Of a stretch of 15,265 nt of DNA, positions 1 to 9,802 are shown piece by piece. The position numbers and the translations under genes were made by a program. The DNA is taken from assembly GCF_000499385.1 (NCBI RefSeq), contig NW_013651721.1, positions 4,578 through 19,842 of the forward strand, given 5' to 3'. Source of the DNA: Eimeria necatrix. Taxonomy: Eukaryota > Apicomplexa > Conoidasida > Eucoccidiorida > Eimeriidae. The notes below the pieces were generated by a model that did not search any database, had not been told where the DNA came from, and saw only the letters and a program-made list of their open reading frames with translations. Position 1 is the first letter of the stretch. Each line of letters begins with the position of its first letter.

Positions 1-58
1 GTGCTGCAGCAGCAGCAGCAGCAGCTGCTGCTGCTGCAGCAGCAGCAGCAGCAAAGCC
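1..58. repeat. CAG/CTG tract downstream of the MAD1-like gene
   Basis: CAG runs with short CTG inversions (gctgctgctgctgcagc) can fold into a hairpin. They lie directly after the stop codon of the MAD1-like gene and are cut by the window edge. Confidence 0.8.
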
Positions 59-195
59 TCAAGGCATGGGCAGCAGCATTCCGTGGATGTTGCGAGGCGT
101 TTTGCCTTCGAAAGAAACTGTTAAACGCCGCAGCTCGTCGAGGCAAAGCGAAGCAGCAAAAGCGGGCCACGGCTGCGACAGCGCCCGTCCACTCT

Positions 196-237
<42 letters not shown>

Positions 238-364
238 GCAGCAGCACAGAAAGCAGCAGCAGCGGCAGCAGCAGAGGCAGCCGACGGGCCCGAAAATTAG
301 TACACAGAGGGGGCACACAGAGAGAAAAGGAAACGAGCAGCAGCAACGACAGCAACGCCGCGCC

Positions 365-400
<36 letters not shown>

Positions 401-543
401 GCAACAGCAGCAGCACTACCACAAGCTGCACACGCTGTGAGACGTTAAAACAGTGCAGCTGCACTGGGAGAACAGCAGCAGCAACAACAGCAACAACATC
501 ATCAGTAGCTGCTGCAAGACCAAAGTATTACTCCATCTATCAC

Positions 544-591
<48 letters not shown>

Positions 592-893
592 AGCTGCTGC
601 TGCTTACAAGTTGAGGGTCTCTTTGGAGCAGATCCCCGTAAAAATTCAGAAAGGAAACTCGATAGCGAGACTTGGCGAAGCGCTGGAGCGCCTCATCTTG
701 CTGCTGCTGCTGCGGCTTCTGCTGCTGCTGCTGCGGCTTCTGCTGCTGCTGCTGCTGCTCTTGCTGCGAGTCGTGCTGCTGCAGCAGCTGCTGCTGCTGA
801 TCTGAGTGCTCCCGAGGCGCAGCAATGTGTCCTGGGGTCGGCTCTGAGCTGCTCGAGGCGCATTCACCTGCTACAGGAGCAGCAGCAACACCA

Positions 894-937
<44 letters not shown>

Positions 938-1072
938 ATCGCTGGCTGTGGGCGCAGCAGCAGCAGTCTCGGCCTCAGCATTCTCTGCTGCCTCTCCAGC
1001 GCGCTTCTCTTCTTCTTGCTTGTCTTCTTGCTGCTTCTGCAGCTGCTGCGCCTGCTCATTGGGCTCAAGCTT

Positions 1073-1107
<35 letters not shown>

Positions 1108-1187
1108 GAGAGAACACCAAGACGCCGTCATGCGTGGCGTACAGACACTGCAAAATGATTGTCTCCTCTCCTTCAGGCCCCCCTAAA

Positions 1188-1225
<38 letters not shown>

Positions 1226-2692
1226 AAGCAGCAGCAGTTGGCCAGATTCAGAAGCAGCCACAGTGGAGCAGCCGCAGCAGCAGCAAGGTCTGTCAGCTGC
1301 AGCTGCAGCAGCAACTGCAGCAGCAGCTGTAGCAGCATCAAAAGCAGCAGCTGCAGCAGCAGTAAAATCAGCAGCTGCAGCAGCTGCTGCTGCTGCAGAT
1401 GCTGCAGCAGCTTTTGCTGCTGCAGCAGCTGCAGCAGCAAAAGGCAACAGACCCTCATGGGGCCTCACCGCAGCGGTAGGCAACGTCCCAGCCAAGAATG
1501 AGATAAACAGCTTCTCGCATGGCCCTGCAGAGGCAAAGAAACAGCTGCTGCTGCCAATCTTGCTGCTGCTGCTGCTGCTGCTGTAACTGTTCCTCTTGCT
1601 GCTGCTGCTGCAGCTGCTGCTGCAGCTGCTGCTGCAGCTGCTGCTGCAGCTGCTGCTGCAGCTGCTGCTGCTCAACAGACTACATCTAGCGTTGCTCTTG
1701 GCCAGTTGCGGCCTCAGACACAACGAAGCAAGCCGCAACTGCATCAGTAGTCACACTACAGCAGCAGTAACCACGGAGCAGCAAAAGCTGCAGCAGCAGC
1801 AGCAGCAGCAGCAGCGCCGTCCTCGGGACAGCAAGCGCAGACACTCACGCAATCTGCTGCACGCAGTGCTGCTGCAGCAGCTCCATCTTTTGCTTTGTTT
1901 TGTCAACCTGTGCACAGCACCACAGCCGGCTGTTTCTGCTGCTGCTGCTTTGTTGCTGCTTCTGCTGCTGTTTTGCTGCTGCTGCTGCTGCTTCAACTTT
2001 TTTCCGGCTGCTGCTGTGCAGTCTTGTTGACGGTTGACACAAGATGCAGCAACAGCAGCAGCAGCAGCAGCAGCGGCAGCTGCAGCCCCACCAGCAGTGG
2101 TCACAGCAAGCTGCCCAGCAGCTGAAGCCGCGGCGAGAACAGCAGCAGCAGCAAATGCAGCAGCAGCAGCAGCAGCAGCAGCAAAAGAGCTGCTCACTTC
2201 TGCTTCCAGTGTCTGCACTCTTTGCGCATGGTCTGCCGCGTCGCCCGAGCCTCCCCGCAGCAAACGTTCTAAAGTGGAGACGCGCTCTAGAGCCCGTTGC
2301 TGCAGCAGCAGCAGCAGCAGCACAGCAGCAGCAGTAAGAAAGCAGCAGCAGCAGCAGCAGCACAGCAGCAGCAGTAAGAAAGCAGCAGCAGCAGCAGCAG
2401 CACAGCAGCAGCAGTAAGAAAGCAGCAGCAGCAGTGCAGGAGCAGCGAGGACATCTGCCAGCGGGGACACTTGTGCAGCAGCCCGTACCATCGTCTGCCG
2501 CAACAAAGCAGCGGCAGGACGCAGCAGCAGCAGCAGCAGAGCCAACAGCAGCAGCAGCAGCAACAGCAGCAGCAGAGCCAACAGCAGCTGCAGCAGCAGA
2601 ACATTCACAGCAGCCGCACCAGCTGCGTTTGGAGGCTTCGCTCTCTGCCCAGGCAGACAGAGACGTCCGCGAGCTCGTTCAGCAGCTGACCT

Positions 2693-2762
<70 letters not shown>

Positions 2763-2889
2763 ATGGAAAGCTTCTCAGTGTCCACGACGGTACAAACAGC
2801 AATTTGGCAAAGACGCTTTCAGCGGCAAAATCACTAACGCTCACAAACCGCAGCAGCAGAAACTGCTGCTGTTCCTGCTCCTGCTGCTG

Positions 2890-2920
<31 letters not shown>

Positions 2921-3273
2921 TGCTCCTGTTGCTGCTGCTGCTCCTGCTGCTGCGGCAGGTGCGCTGTGTCTGCTCAGCACAGTACCTTGGCGCTTCTCAA
3001 GCTCCGCCGCCTCAGCAGCTTTTCTCTGCAGCTCCCCCTTTAAACGAGCATTCTCCTGCAGCAGCAGCAGCAGCAGCAGCAGCAAATGCGGACATTTACA
3101 GCAGCAGAAAATCCCAGCAGCAATCGTTAACAGCAGCAGCAGCGAGCCTGCACGCCGAAGACACTGCCTCGAAACGAGCCTGCCCCGCTTTCGCTGCAGC
3201 TGCTGCAGCCCCGGCAGCAGGTCAGCAGCAGCAGAAGCAGCAACAGCAGCAGCAGCAGCAGCAGCGGCAATAA

Positions 3274-3305
<32 letters not shown>

Positions 3306-3418
3306 ACGCCAAGAACTGCAGCAAACCTGAGCCAGCTGTTCGCTCTCAAGCGCAGCACTCGCATGCCGCCTATCAGCTTGTCGCAGTCTTTGCAGCTCCG
3401 CCTCCTGGCGCTGCAGCT

Positions 3419-3449
<31 letters not shown>

Positions 3450-3728
3450 GCAGCAGCTAGGCTCATGCGCAAAGCAGCAGCACAAGCAGCCAACAGTGCA
3501 CTGCCTACAGACACACGAAACTCCCGCCGTACCAGCTCTTGCTGCTGCTGCTGCAGCTGCTGCATGCGTTTTATCTCCTCCTGTGACTCAGCTAGCTGCT
3601 CCTGCAGCTGCTTGCTGCTGCTGCTGCTGTCGCTGCTGCCGTCTGCTGCTGCTGCTGCTGCCGGCTGCAACAGGCGCTCGATCTGCTCGCTGGTTGCATG
3701 CAGTGCCCCAGCAAGCTTGACCTGAAGA

Positions 3729-3769
<41 letters not shown>

Positions 3770-4485
3770 CAGCAGCAGCAGCACTCAGTCAACCGCTGCA
3801 GCCCAGGCTTCAACTATAGACACAAATCTGTGCTTTTAAATACGCGCATGCACTGCTGCTGCTGTTGCTGCAGCTGCTGCCAATGCCGTTGCTCCTCCTA
3901 TTGCTGCTGCTGCTGCTGCTGCTGATTCTGATGCTGCAGCTTCTGCTGCTCTTGCTGCTGCTGCTGCTGCACACAACAAAGCCCATACCTGAAGAAGCTC
4001 GTTAGCTGCTTTCTCAGTTGACAGCACCCGCTGGTGCTGCCGCTGCTGCTGCTGCTGCTGCAGCTCTGCGTCCGCCAGCTGCAGCTTCAGCGCAGCCACC
4101 AGGTCCTTTTGGTGCTGCAGCAGCATTCCCACAGCAAGCAGCCGCAGCAGCAGCTACACCGTCAGCTGCAGCAGCAGCAGCAGCAGCAGCAGCAGCTACA
4201 CCGTCAGCTGCAGCAGCAGCAGCAGCAGCAGCAGCAACTCCCGTGGGGGCAATTCTGCTGCCGGGGCTGCAGCGAGCCAATCATCGCCGCAACTCTGCGC
4301 GCAGCCCTACCGCAAGCTCCTGCTGCAGCTGCTGCTGCTGCTGCTGCTGCTGCTGCAGCTCTGCTTCTGCTTGTCTGCTGGTGAACTGCAGCGCCTGGAC
4401 AGAGTTGACCAGCAGCAGCAGCCAGCGGCGGAAGGCCTCTCTCGTGGGGGTTTCCTCCACTACAAATGCTGCAGCAGCAACACCA

Positions 4486-4518
<33 letters not shown>

Positions 4519-4657
4519 CATGCTTGCAGCTGTTCACTTGGGTCACTGCTCAGCAGCAGCTGAAGCAGCAAAGGCAACGGCGCCAGCAGAAAAGCAGCTC
4601 TGACGGCGACAGCAGCAGGAGCAGTAGCAGCAGCGACAGCAGCAACGGCCAAAGCGT

Positions 4658-4692
<35 letters not shown>

Positions 4693-4833
4693 GCAGCAGC
4701 AACAGCAGCAGCAGCAACTGCGGCAAGCAGCAAAAAACCCCACAGGCTGCCAGCTTTCTCCACTGCATAACTTCTTTAAGAAGTTCCTGGCGCTGCATTT
4801 CTGCTTCCTTGAGGTCCCTTGTGCAGTCTAGCA

Positions 4834-4864
<31 letters not shown>

Positions 4865-4973
4865 AAGCTGCTCTTGGTGCTGCAGCTGTTCTTGTCGCTT
4901 AGCTGCTTCCACAAGCTGCTGCTGCAGCTCTTCCTTCTCCTTTTGTAGCTTCTGCACAGAGCCAGCATTAAGC

Positions 4974-5006
<33 letters not shown>

Positions 5007-5053
5007 CACGCGACGTCTAGGGTCTTCGCCCTTTTGTTGGTGCTTAGCTCAAC

Positions 5054-5098
<45 letters not shown>

Positions 5099-5197
5099 GA
5101 CCCCGGGCCACAAGCAGCAGCAGCAGCAGCAGCACTACGGAGCGTACAGCATTGGCGCCCTGCAGCTGTTCGAGGCAGTTCCTTTCGTTTATGCCCT

Positions 5198-5230
<33 letters not shown>

Positions 5231-5586
5231 ATTAATTAACTAACTAATTAATTAATTAATTAATTAATCAATTAATTAATTAATTAATTAATTAATTAAT
5301 TATGGGGCAAATATGTGGGAAGAATGCAAACATAAATGGCAACAAAGTGAACTGCAGCAAGAAAAGGCAAATCAAATTATTTTAATTTAAATTTGGAAAA
5401 TAAAATTTAATTTAATTTAAATTTAAAAATAAAATAAAATTTAATTTAATTTAAATTTAAAAATAAAATTTAAATTAAAAACAATTACTGCTGCTTTAAT
5501 GCTGGAGACAGCCTCCAGTTTTGCTTCTGCTGCGCTCAGCTGCAGCGCCAGCGCCTCCCGCTCGAGCCGCGAGTCGTCAGCAGCCT

Positions 5587-5636
<50 letters not shown>

Positions 5637-5760
5637 GGCAGCGAAACGCATGGCGAAGTGGGGGCCCGGCAAGTTCTGCTGCAGCTGTTCAGTTCTGTGC
5701 TGCTTCCTTTTGCTGCTCGCGCTGCTGCCTTCGCTGCTGCTGCTGCTAACGCCCGTGCTG

Positions 5761-5798
<38 letters not shown>

Positions 5799-6146
5799 CT
5801 TGTGTGTTTGCGTACTAGCTTCAGAGCTTGCTGGTGTGCTTCTTCGCTCGCCTGCTGCTGCAGCTTCAGCTGCTCCAGCATTTGCTGCTGCTGCTGCAGC
5901 CGCCCCGCCACCTGCTGCTGGTGCTGCTGCCTCTCCCGCTGCAGCTGCTGCTTCACCTGCGAGAGTTCATCTTGCAGCGCTTGAGTCGCAGCCTGGTGCT
6001 GCTGCTGCTGCTGCTGCTGCTGCTCCCGCTGCTGCTGCAGGGCCTTCTCCAGGCTTTCCACGCGCTGCTGCAGCTCCTCTTTGCCCGATGCTGCTGCTTC
6101 TAAGTCAGAGCTTAGCTGCACTACTCTTTTCTGCGCCGTCTGCAGC

Positions 6147-6182
<36 letters not shown>

Positions 6183-6323
6183 CGTGGAGTGGAAGCAGCA
6201 GCACGAGCTGCTGCTGACTGGAAGCCCGCAGCAGCAAAGTCGCAAAGCCGCATGCTGCAACGTCCCGACTGCGCGCAGCAACGAGATGCAGGCGTTGCTG
6301 CTGCAGCGGGAGCTGCTGCTGAA

Positions 6324-6366
<43 letters not shown>

Positions 6367-6493
6367 ACTGTGTAGGCCTCAGTCGCGCTGGCCTTAGCAG
6401 CAGCAACTGCTGCTTCGAGCTCATGAACTCGCCGCTGCAGCCGCCCCTCTTCTTCCTCCGTCTCGCCTGCAGCAGCAGCACAAACCAAGCACA

Positions 6494-6528
<35 letters not shown>

Positions 6529-6593
6529 AGTCCCCGTGGCTGCTGCGCACCGCGCGCAATATACACATAATGCATCTGTTTGGAGCCACCTTC

Positions 6594-6624
<31 letters not shown>

Positions 6625-6877
6625 GGCCTGCGAAGGCGGAAGCCACTGTGGGGCCCCACAGCAGCCAGGGGCCCCCGAGGCGCAGGGGGCCCCTGGCCCG
6701 CAGAAGTACCTTTTTGCTTCTTTTGCTGCTGCTGCAGCTGCTGCAGCTGCCGCTTCAGCGTCTCTCTGTCTCTTTCTTCCTGCTGCTTCTGAGACTGCAG
6801 GAAGGCCTCGTCAGCAGCAGCAAGCCGCGACCGCAGCTCCTCCACGTGCACCTCCTTGGGCTTTGCTGCCCCGTCCT

Positions 6878-6910
<33 letters not shown>

Positions 6911-7240
6911 CGAGCACGGAGGTGGCTGCAGCACATTTTGCGGCGCCCTGTGCACAATACGGCACCGCGCTGCAGCAGCAGCACCAGCAGCAGCAGACAC
7001 CGACAGCGGCAGCAGCAGCCTCTGCAGCGCCTGCTGCTGCTGCTGCAGAGAACCCGCTGCTGCTGCTGCTGCACGGCCCCCTTCAGAGCAGCAGCAGCAG
7101 CAGCAGCAGCTAAGACTCACGCTGCACCTCTCCAGAAGAGACTGCGTAGAAGCAGCCATTTGGCGCAGCCGCTGCCGCGCATGCGCGAGCCGCAGCGCAG
7201 CAGCAGCAGGGCCGCCGCCTCCGTCCTCTGGCTCTCCCAT
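59..7240 (-). CDS. MAD1: MAD1-like spindle-checkpoint coiled-coil protein, 18 exons
   Basis: Predicted exons (5'->3', minus): 7240-7121, 6875-6710, 6466-6369, 6139-5816, 5584-5489, 5195-5148, 4951-4744, 4468-4311, 4114-3989, 3721-3533, 3416-3327, 3055-2986, 2690-2620, 2299-2198, 1907-1849, 1524-1469, 1182-608, 193-59. All junctions are GT..AG and codon phase is kept throughout, giving 2691 nt and 896 residues (human MAD1 is about 720). The start is the first in-frame ATG (MGEPEDGG); TGA ends the frame at 61-59. Residues 1-640 are almost wholly heptad-like coiled coil rich in Q, E, L and K (for example EELRSRLAAADEAF, KEELQQRVESLEKAL, KLQKEKEELQQQL). Residues 643-896 resemble the MAD1 C-terminal domain. 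In the family, MAD1 dimerises, recruits MAD2 to unattached kinetochores and docks at nuclear pores. The model is inferred by eye. Weak points are the start, the choice among repeated CAG acceptors, and the low-complexity part of exon 17. The coiled coil alone would fit many proteins; the C-terminal exons give the identity. Confidence 0.72.
194..607 (-). other. Last intron of the MAD1-like gene, CTG-rich
   Basis: The donor gtaagc follows ...RDPQL and the acceptor ctgctgctgcag precedes the terminal exon. The intron holds several CTG (sense) tracts at about 198-238 and 541-600. Reading through instead of splicing gives a serine/leucine repeat tail that ends at 416. Confidence 0.55.
698..1105 (-). 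repeat. Low-complexity insertion inside the MAD1 C-terminal domain
   Basis: Residues of about 687-822 of the predicted protein are poly-Q, an E/K/Q-rich stretch (QEDKQEEEKRAGEAAENAEAE), poly-A and further Q runs. They sit between the strand ending LVFSR and the helix starting DEALQRF. In relatives this loop is only about ten residues long. Several non-repeat words (TPGHIAAPREHSD) read openly in frame, so it is modelled as coding, but an unrecognised intron inside it cannot be excluded. Confidence 0.5.
1598..1672. repeat. (CTGCTGCAG)n palindromic array
   Basis: About six tandem copies of a unit in which CTG runs alternate with CAG, so the array is close to its own reverse complement and can form hairpins. 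It lies in the intron 1848-1525 of the MAD1-like gene. Confidence 0.85.
2318..2432. repeat. Three-copy CAG-based tandem repeat
   Basis: A unit of about 40 bp, with a CAG run followed by taagaaag, is repeated three times almost exactly. It lies in the 311-nt intron 2619-2300 of the MAD1-like gene. Confidence 0.8.
4147..4215. repeat. Duplicated block cagctacaccgtcagctg
   Basis: The 18-bp word occurs twice, each copy followed by a CAG run. It lies in the intron 4310-4115 of the MAD1-like gene. Confidence 0.75.
5230..5487. repeat. AT-rich intronic arrays (TTAATTAA and TTTAAATTTAA types)
   Basis: Two blocks, about 5230-5301 (ATTA tetramers) and about 5374-5487 (AATTTAAATTT types), contrast sharply with the GC-rich surroundings. 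They fill intron 5 (5488-5196) of the MAD1-like gene. They are too short to call a centromere and contain no recognisable gene. Confidence 0.85.
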
Positions 7241-7887
7241 ATCTGCTGCAGGTTTGCTGCTCTCTTGTGCTGCTGCTGCTGCTGCTGCTGCAGCTGGCGC
7301 TGCTGCCGCCGCTGCTGCTGCTGCGGCTGCTGCTGCCGCGGCTACGGTCCTGACGGCCCAAGAGGCAACGCTGCTGCTCCCATGAAGGCTCAAAGCGACT
7401 GCAGCAGTGAAGATCGCACTGGAGCAGCTGAAGGGCTTTTTGCTGCAGCAGCTGCTGCTGCAGTGACTGCAGCAGCAGCAGCAGGCAGAGGCGCTAATCG
7501 CAGCCGGCGCGTCGGCAGCTGTGGTCTACAGGGTGCAGCAAGTCTAGGATTAAAAACGCGAAAAAAGGGAAAAATTCACTAGCTGCTGCTGCTGCTGCTG
7601 CTGCATGCAGCAGCAGCAGCAGCGGGAGCCATCGACCCCACCACCTCGGCTGTCTTGCGCTGCCCGCCTAAACTTGAACTGCGGCTTTACCCGCAGCAGC
7701 AGCAAACTGAATTTTTGCAAAAAGTCCTAAAAATATGTTAAAATAGTATTTGTTTGAGCTGCGCGGGGAGTTCGTTTCAGCTGCTGCTGCTGCTGCGCTG
7801 CAGCGCCGCCGCAGCGCGGGGCCCGCAGCAGCTGCTGCTCTGCGTAGTCTTGGCAGCAGCTTTTGTGATTTGGCTTTTGTTGGGACT
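7241..7887. other. Intergenic gap between the HOP1-like and MAD1-like genes
   Basis: About 650 nt between the HOP1-like stop and the MAD1-like ATG. It contains CAG/CTG tracts (7265-7340, 7440-7490, 7582-7622) and AT-richer patches near 7550-7580 and 7709-7750. It should carry the 3' end of one gene and the promoter of the other. No TATA-like or polyadenylation signal could be assigned with confidence. Confidence 0.5.
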
Positions 7888-7975
7888 TCAATTTTGTTTT
7901 CTGCGTTTTCTCGTGGAGGAGCAGCAGGACTTGCTGTCTCTCGCGAGGCTGGGGAGCCTGGCAGCAGCAGCAGCA

Positions 7976-8006
<31 letters not shown>

Positions 8007-8225
8007 TTCTGCGTTTGCTGCTGGTGCGGACGGGCTCGTCGTCGACGCAGATCACCGCTGCTGCTGCTGCGCTGCGGGGAGCCTTCGCAGCAGCGTTTGC
8101 TTCCGCAGCAGCAGCAGCAGGTCCGCAGCCGCTGCTCCTGGTGCAGGGCTGCTGCCGCTGCCGCTGCTGCTGCTGCTGCTGCTGCTGCGGCGGCTCTGCG
8201 TAGAGCCTGGACCTGCGGAGCGCGT

Positions 8226-8259
<34 letters not shown>

Positions 8260-9757
8260 TCGCCTGTACTTCTTGCCCCTCCCGGGGCCCCGCTGCAGCA
8301 CGCCCAGAGCCAGCAGCTTCTGCAGCAGCTCGCCAGCCACTTCTGGAGAAACTACGCAGAAGTTCGCGATGGCCTCTGCGCTGATTTGCTGCGACCGCCT
8401 CGCCAGTTCTTTGCCCTGTTCCACCAGGGCCACGGCGGCCCGCATCACTTCGGGGGGGTGCTGCTGCTGCAGCAGCAGCTGCTGCTGCTGCTGCTGCAGC
8501 TGCTGCTGCTGCTGCAGCAGCTGCTGCTGCTGCTGTGGCTGCGGCGGCTGCAGCACGGAGATGCAGCAGCAGCAGCGGCTTTCGCCTCAAAAGGTCAGTT
8601 ACCTCGCGCGGCTCTTCCCGCCTTCTGGGCTCTCCAGCAGGCGCTGCAGCGCGGGGGGCCCCCGCAGCAGCAGCAGCCAGGGGGGCCCCCGCTGCAGCAG
8701 CAGCCAGGGGGGCCCCCGCTGCAGCAGCAGCTAGGGGGGGGGGCCCCCCTGCTGCTGCGCGCGCGCGCTGCGGCCGCGCTGCTGCTGCCTCGGGGGGCCC
8801 CCGGGGCTCCGCAGTACCCTCCCCAGGCTGAGCTGGGCTGGGGGCCCCAGGGCCCCGGGGGCCCCCCTGCTGCAGCCCCAGAGGCTGCGGGGGTCCCCCC
8901 GGCGCTGTCCTGGGGCGGGGGCCCCCCGGGGGCCCCCGCAGCGGACTGTTTGGACTCTGCAGCATTTGGGAAAAAACTGGAGTGGCAAAGTGGAGAGGGA
9001 AATGGAGGTTGCTGCTTGTTTGCTGCTGCTGCCTCTTGTTTGCCTGGAGGTGCTGCATGCATGCATTGAAATAATTGAACTTGAGCAGCAGCAGGAAGCC
9101 AAGCAGCAGCAGCAGGAAGCCAAGCAGCAGCAGCAGGAAGCCAAGCAGCAGCAGCAGGAAGCCAAGGACCAGCAGCAGAAAGCCAAGAAGCAGCAGCAGG
9201 AAGCCAAGCAGCAGCAGCAGGAAGCAAAGAAGCAGCAGCAGGAAGCAAAGAAGCAGCAGCAGGAAGCCAAGCAGCAGCAGCAGGAAGCCAAGGAGCAGCA
9301 GCAGGAAGCCAAGCAGCAGCAGCAGGAAGCCAAGCAGCAGCAGCAGGAAGCCAAGAAGCAGCAGCAAGAAGCAAAGAAGCAGCAGCAAGAAGCAAAGAAG
9401 CAGCAGCACCTGCAAGGCCTGCAGCAAGAAGCTGCTGCAGCGCTGCTGCTATGAAGGGCTCGCAGTTGCTGCCGAGCTTCTGGGCGAGGCGGCCGGCGTC
9501 CATTTCTTCTGCGGTTTTGTTGAAGATTAAGTTTGTTGAAAATACTTTTTAAATATATTTTAAATATATTTTAAATATATTTTAAATATATTTTAAATAT
9601 ATTTTAAATGTATTTTAAAATATATTTTAAAATATGTTTTAAAATATATTTAAAATGCGTTTTTAAAACATTTTTTGCGTTCAAAAAGGCGCACCCGTGG
9701 CCAGCATGTAGGCCTTGACCTCTTCGACGATGCGCAGCACTGCAGTCAGAGGTGAGA

Positions 9758-9802
<45 letters not shown>

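Larger units (their letters stand above)
59..1524 (-). other. MAD1 C-terminal domain, spread over last three exons
   Basis: Exon 16 (1524-1469) encodes AMREAVYLILGWDVAYRC, matching the family pattern of a helix ending REAxYxLxGY/W followed by a strand. Its acceptor is a clear pyrimidine tract (ctgtttctttgcctctgcag). Exon 17 (1182-608) begins GPEGEETIILQCLYATHDGV and continues LVFSR, matching the family segment in which a 'LxSMYAE..DxLxF' hairpin follows. It ends with ALQRFAKSRYRVSFLNFYGD, the long C-terminal helix. Exon 18 (193-59) contains QPWPAFAASLCLDELRRL, which lines up with the family ending 'IPAFLSSLTLELF'. The three pieces occur in the right order and splice in phase. This is the strongest evidence for the gene's identity. 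Confidence 0.72.

Noticed and set aside
416..607. Serine/leucine tail as the C-terminus of the MAD1-like protein
   Set aside because: Splicing from gtaagc at 607 to the exon at 193-59 adds PAFAASLCLDEL, which matches the family ending. The read-through tail matches nothing.
416..1744. Minus-strand 442-codon ORF as one gene
   Set aside because: Only its part 1182-608 reads like a protein family. The rest is S, L, A and Q runs, and in-phase splice sites join that part to exons outside this ORF.
2434..2600. Possible extra exon in the MAD1-like intron 2619-2300 (AAAQVSPLADVLAAPA)
   Set aside because: No clean donor/acceptor pair, and the flanking exons already join in phase.
5230..5487. Centromere or organelle insert
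   Set aside because: Only about 250 bp of simple AT repeat within an intron; no organelle gene or long array.
6081..7385. Plus-strand 434-codon ORF
   Set aside because: It is the antisense of MAD1-like exons 1-3 plus repeat tracts. CAG repeats keep several frames open, and no family resemblance is seen.
7750..9069. Plus-strand 439-codon ORF
   Set aside because: It is the antisense shadow of HOP1-like exons 9 and 10 and the linker; its composition is repeat-driven.
9083..9409. CRISPR-like array
   Set aside because: The units are contiguous, with no spacers, and the genome is eukaryotic.
7727..9427. Minus-strand 566-codon ORF as a single exon
   Set aside because: Only 8976-8603 of it is used. 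The winged helix at 8460-8257 is in another frame, and reading through gives cysteine and leucine repeats.
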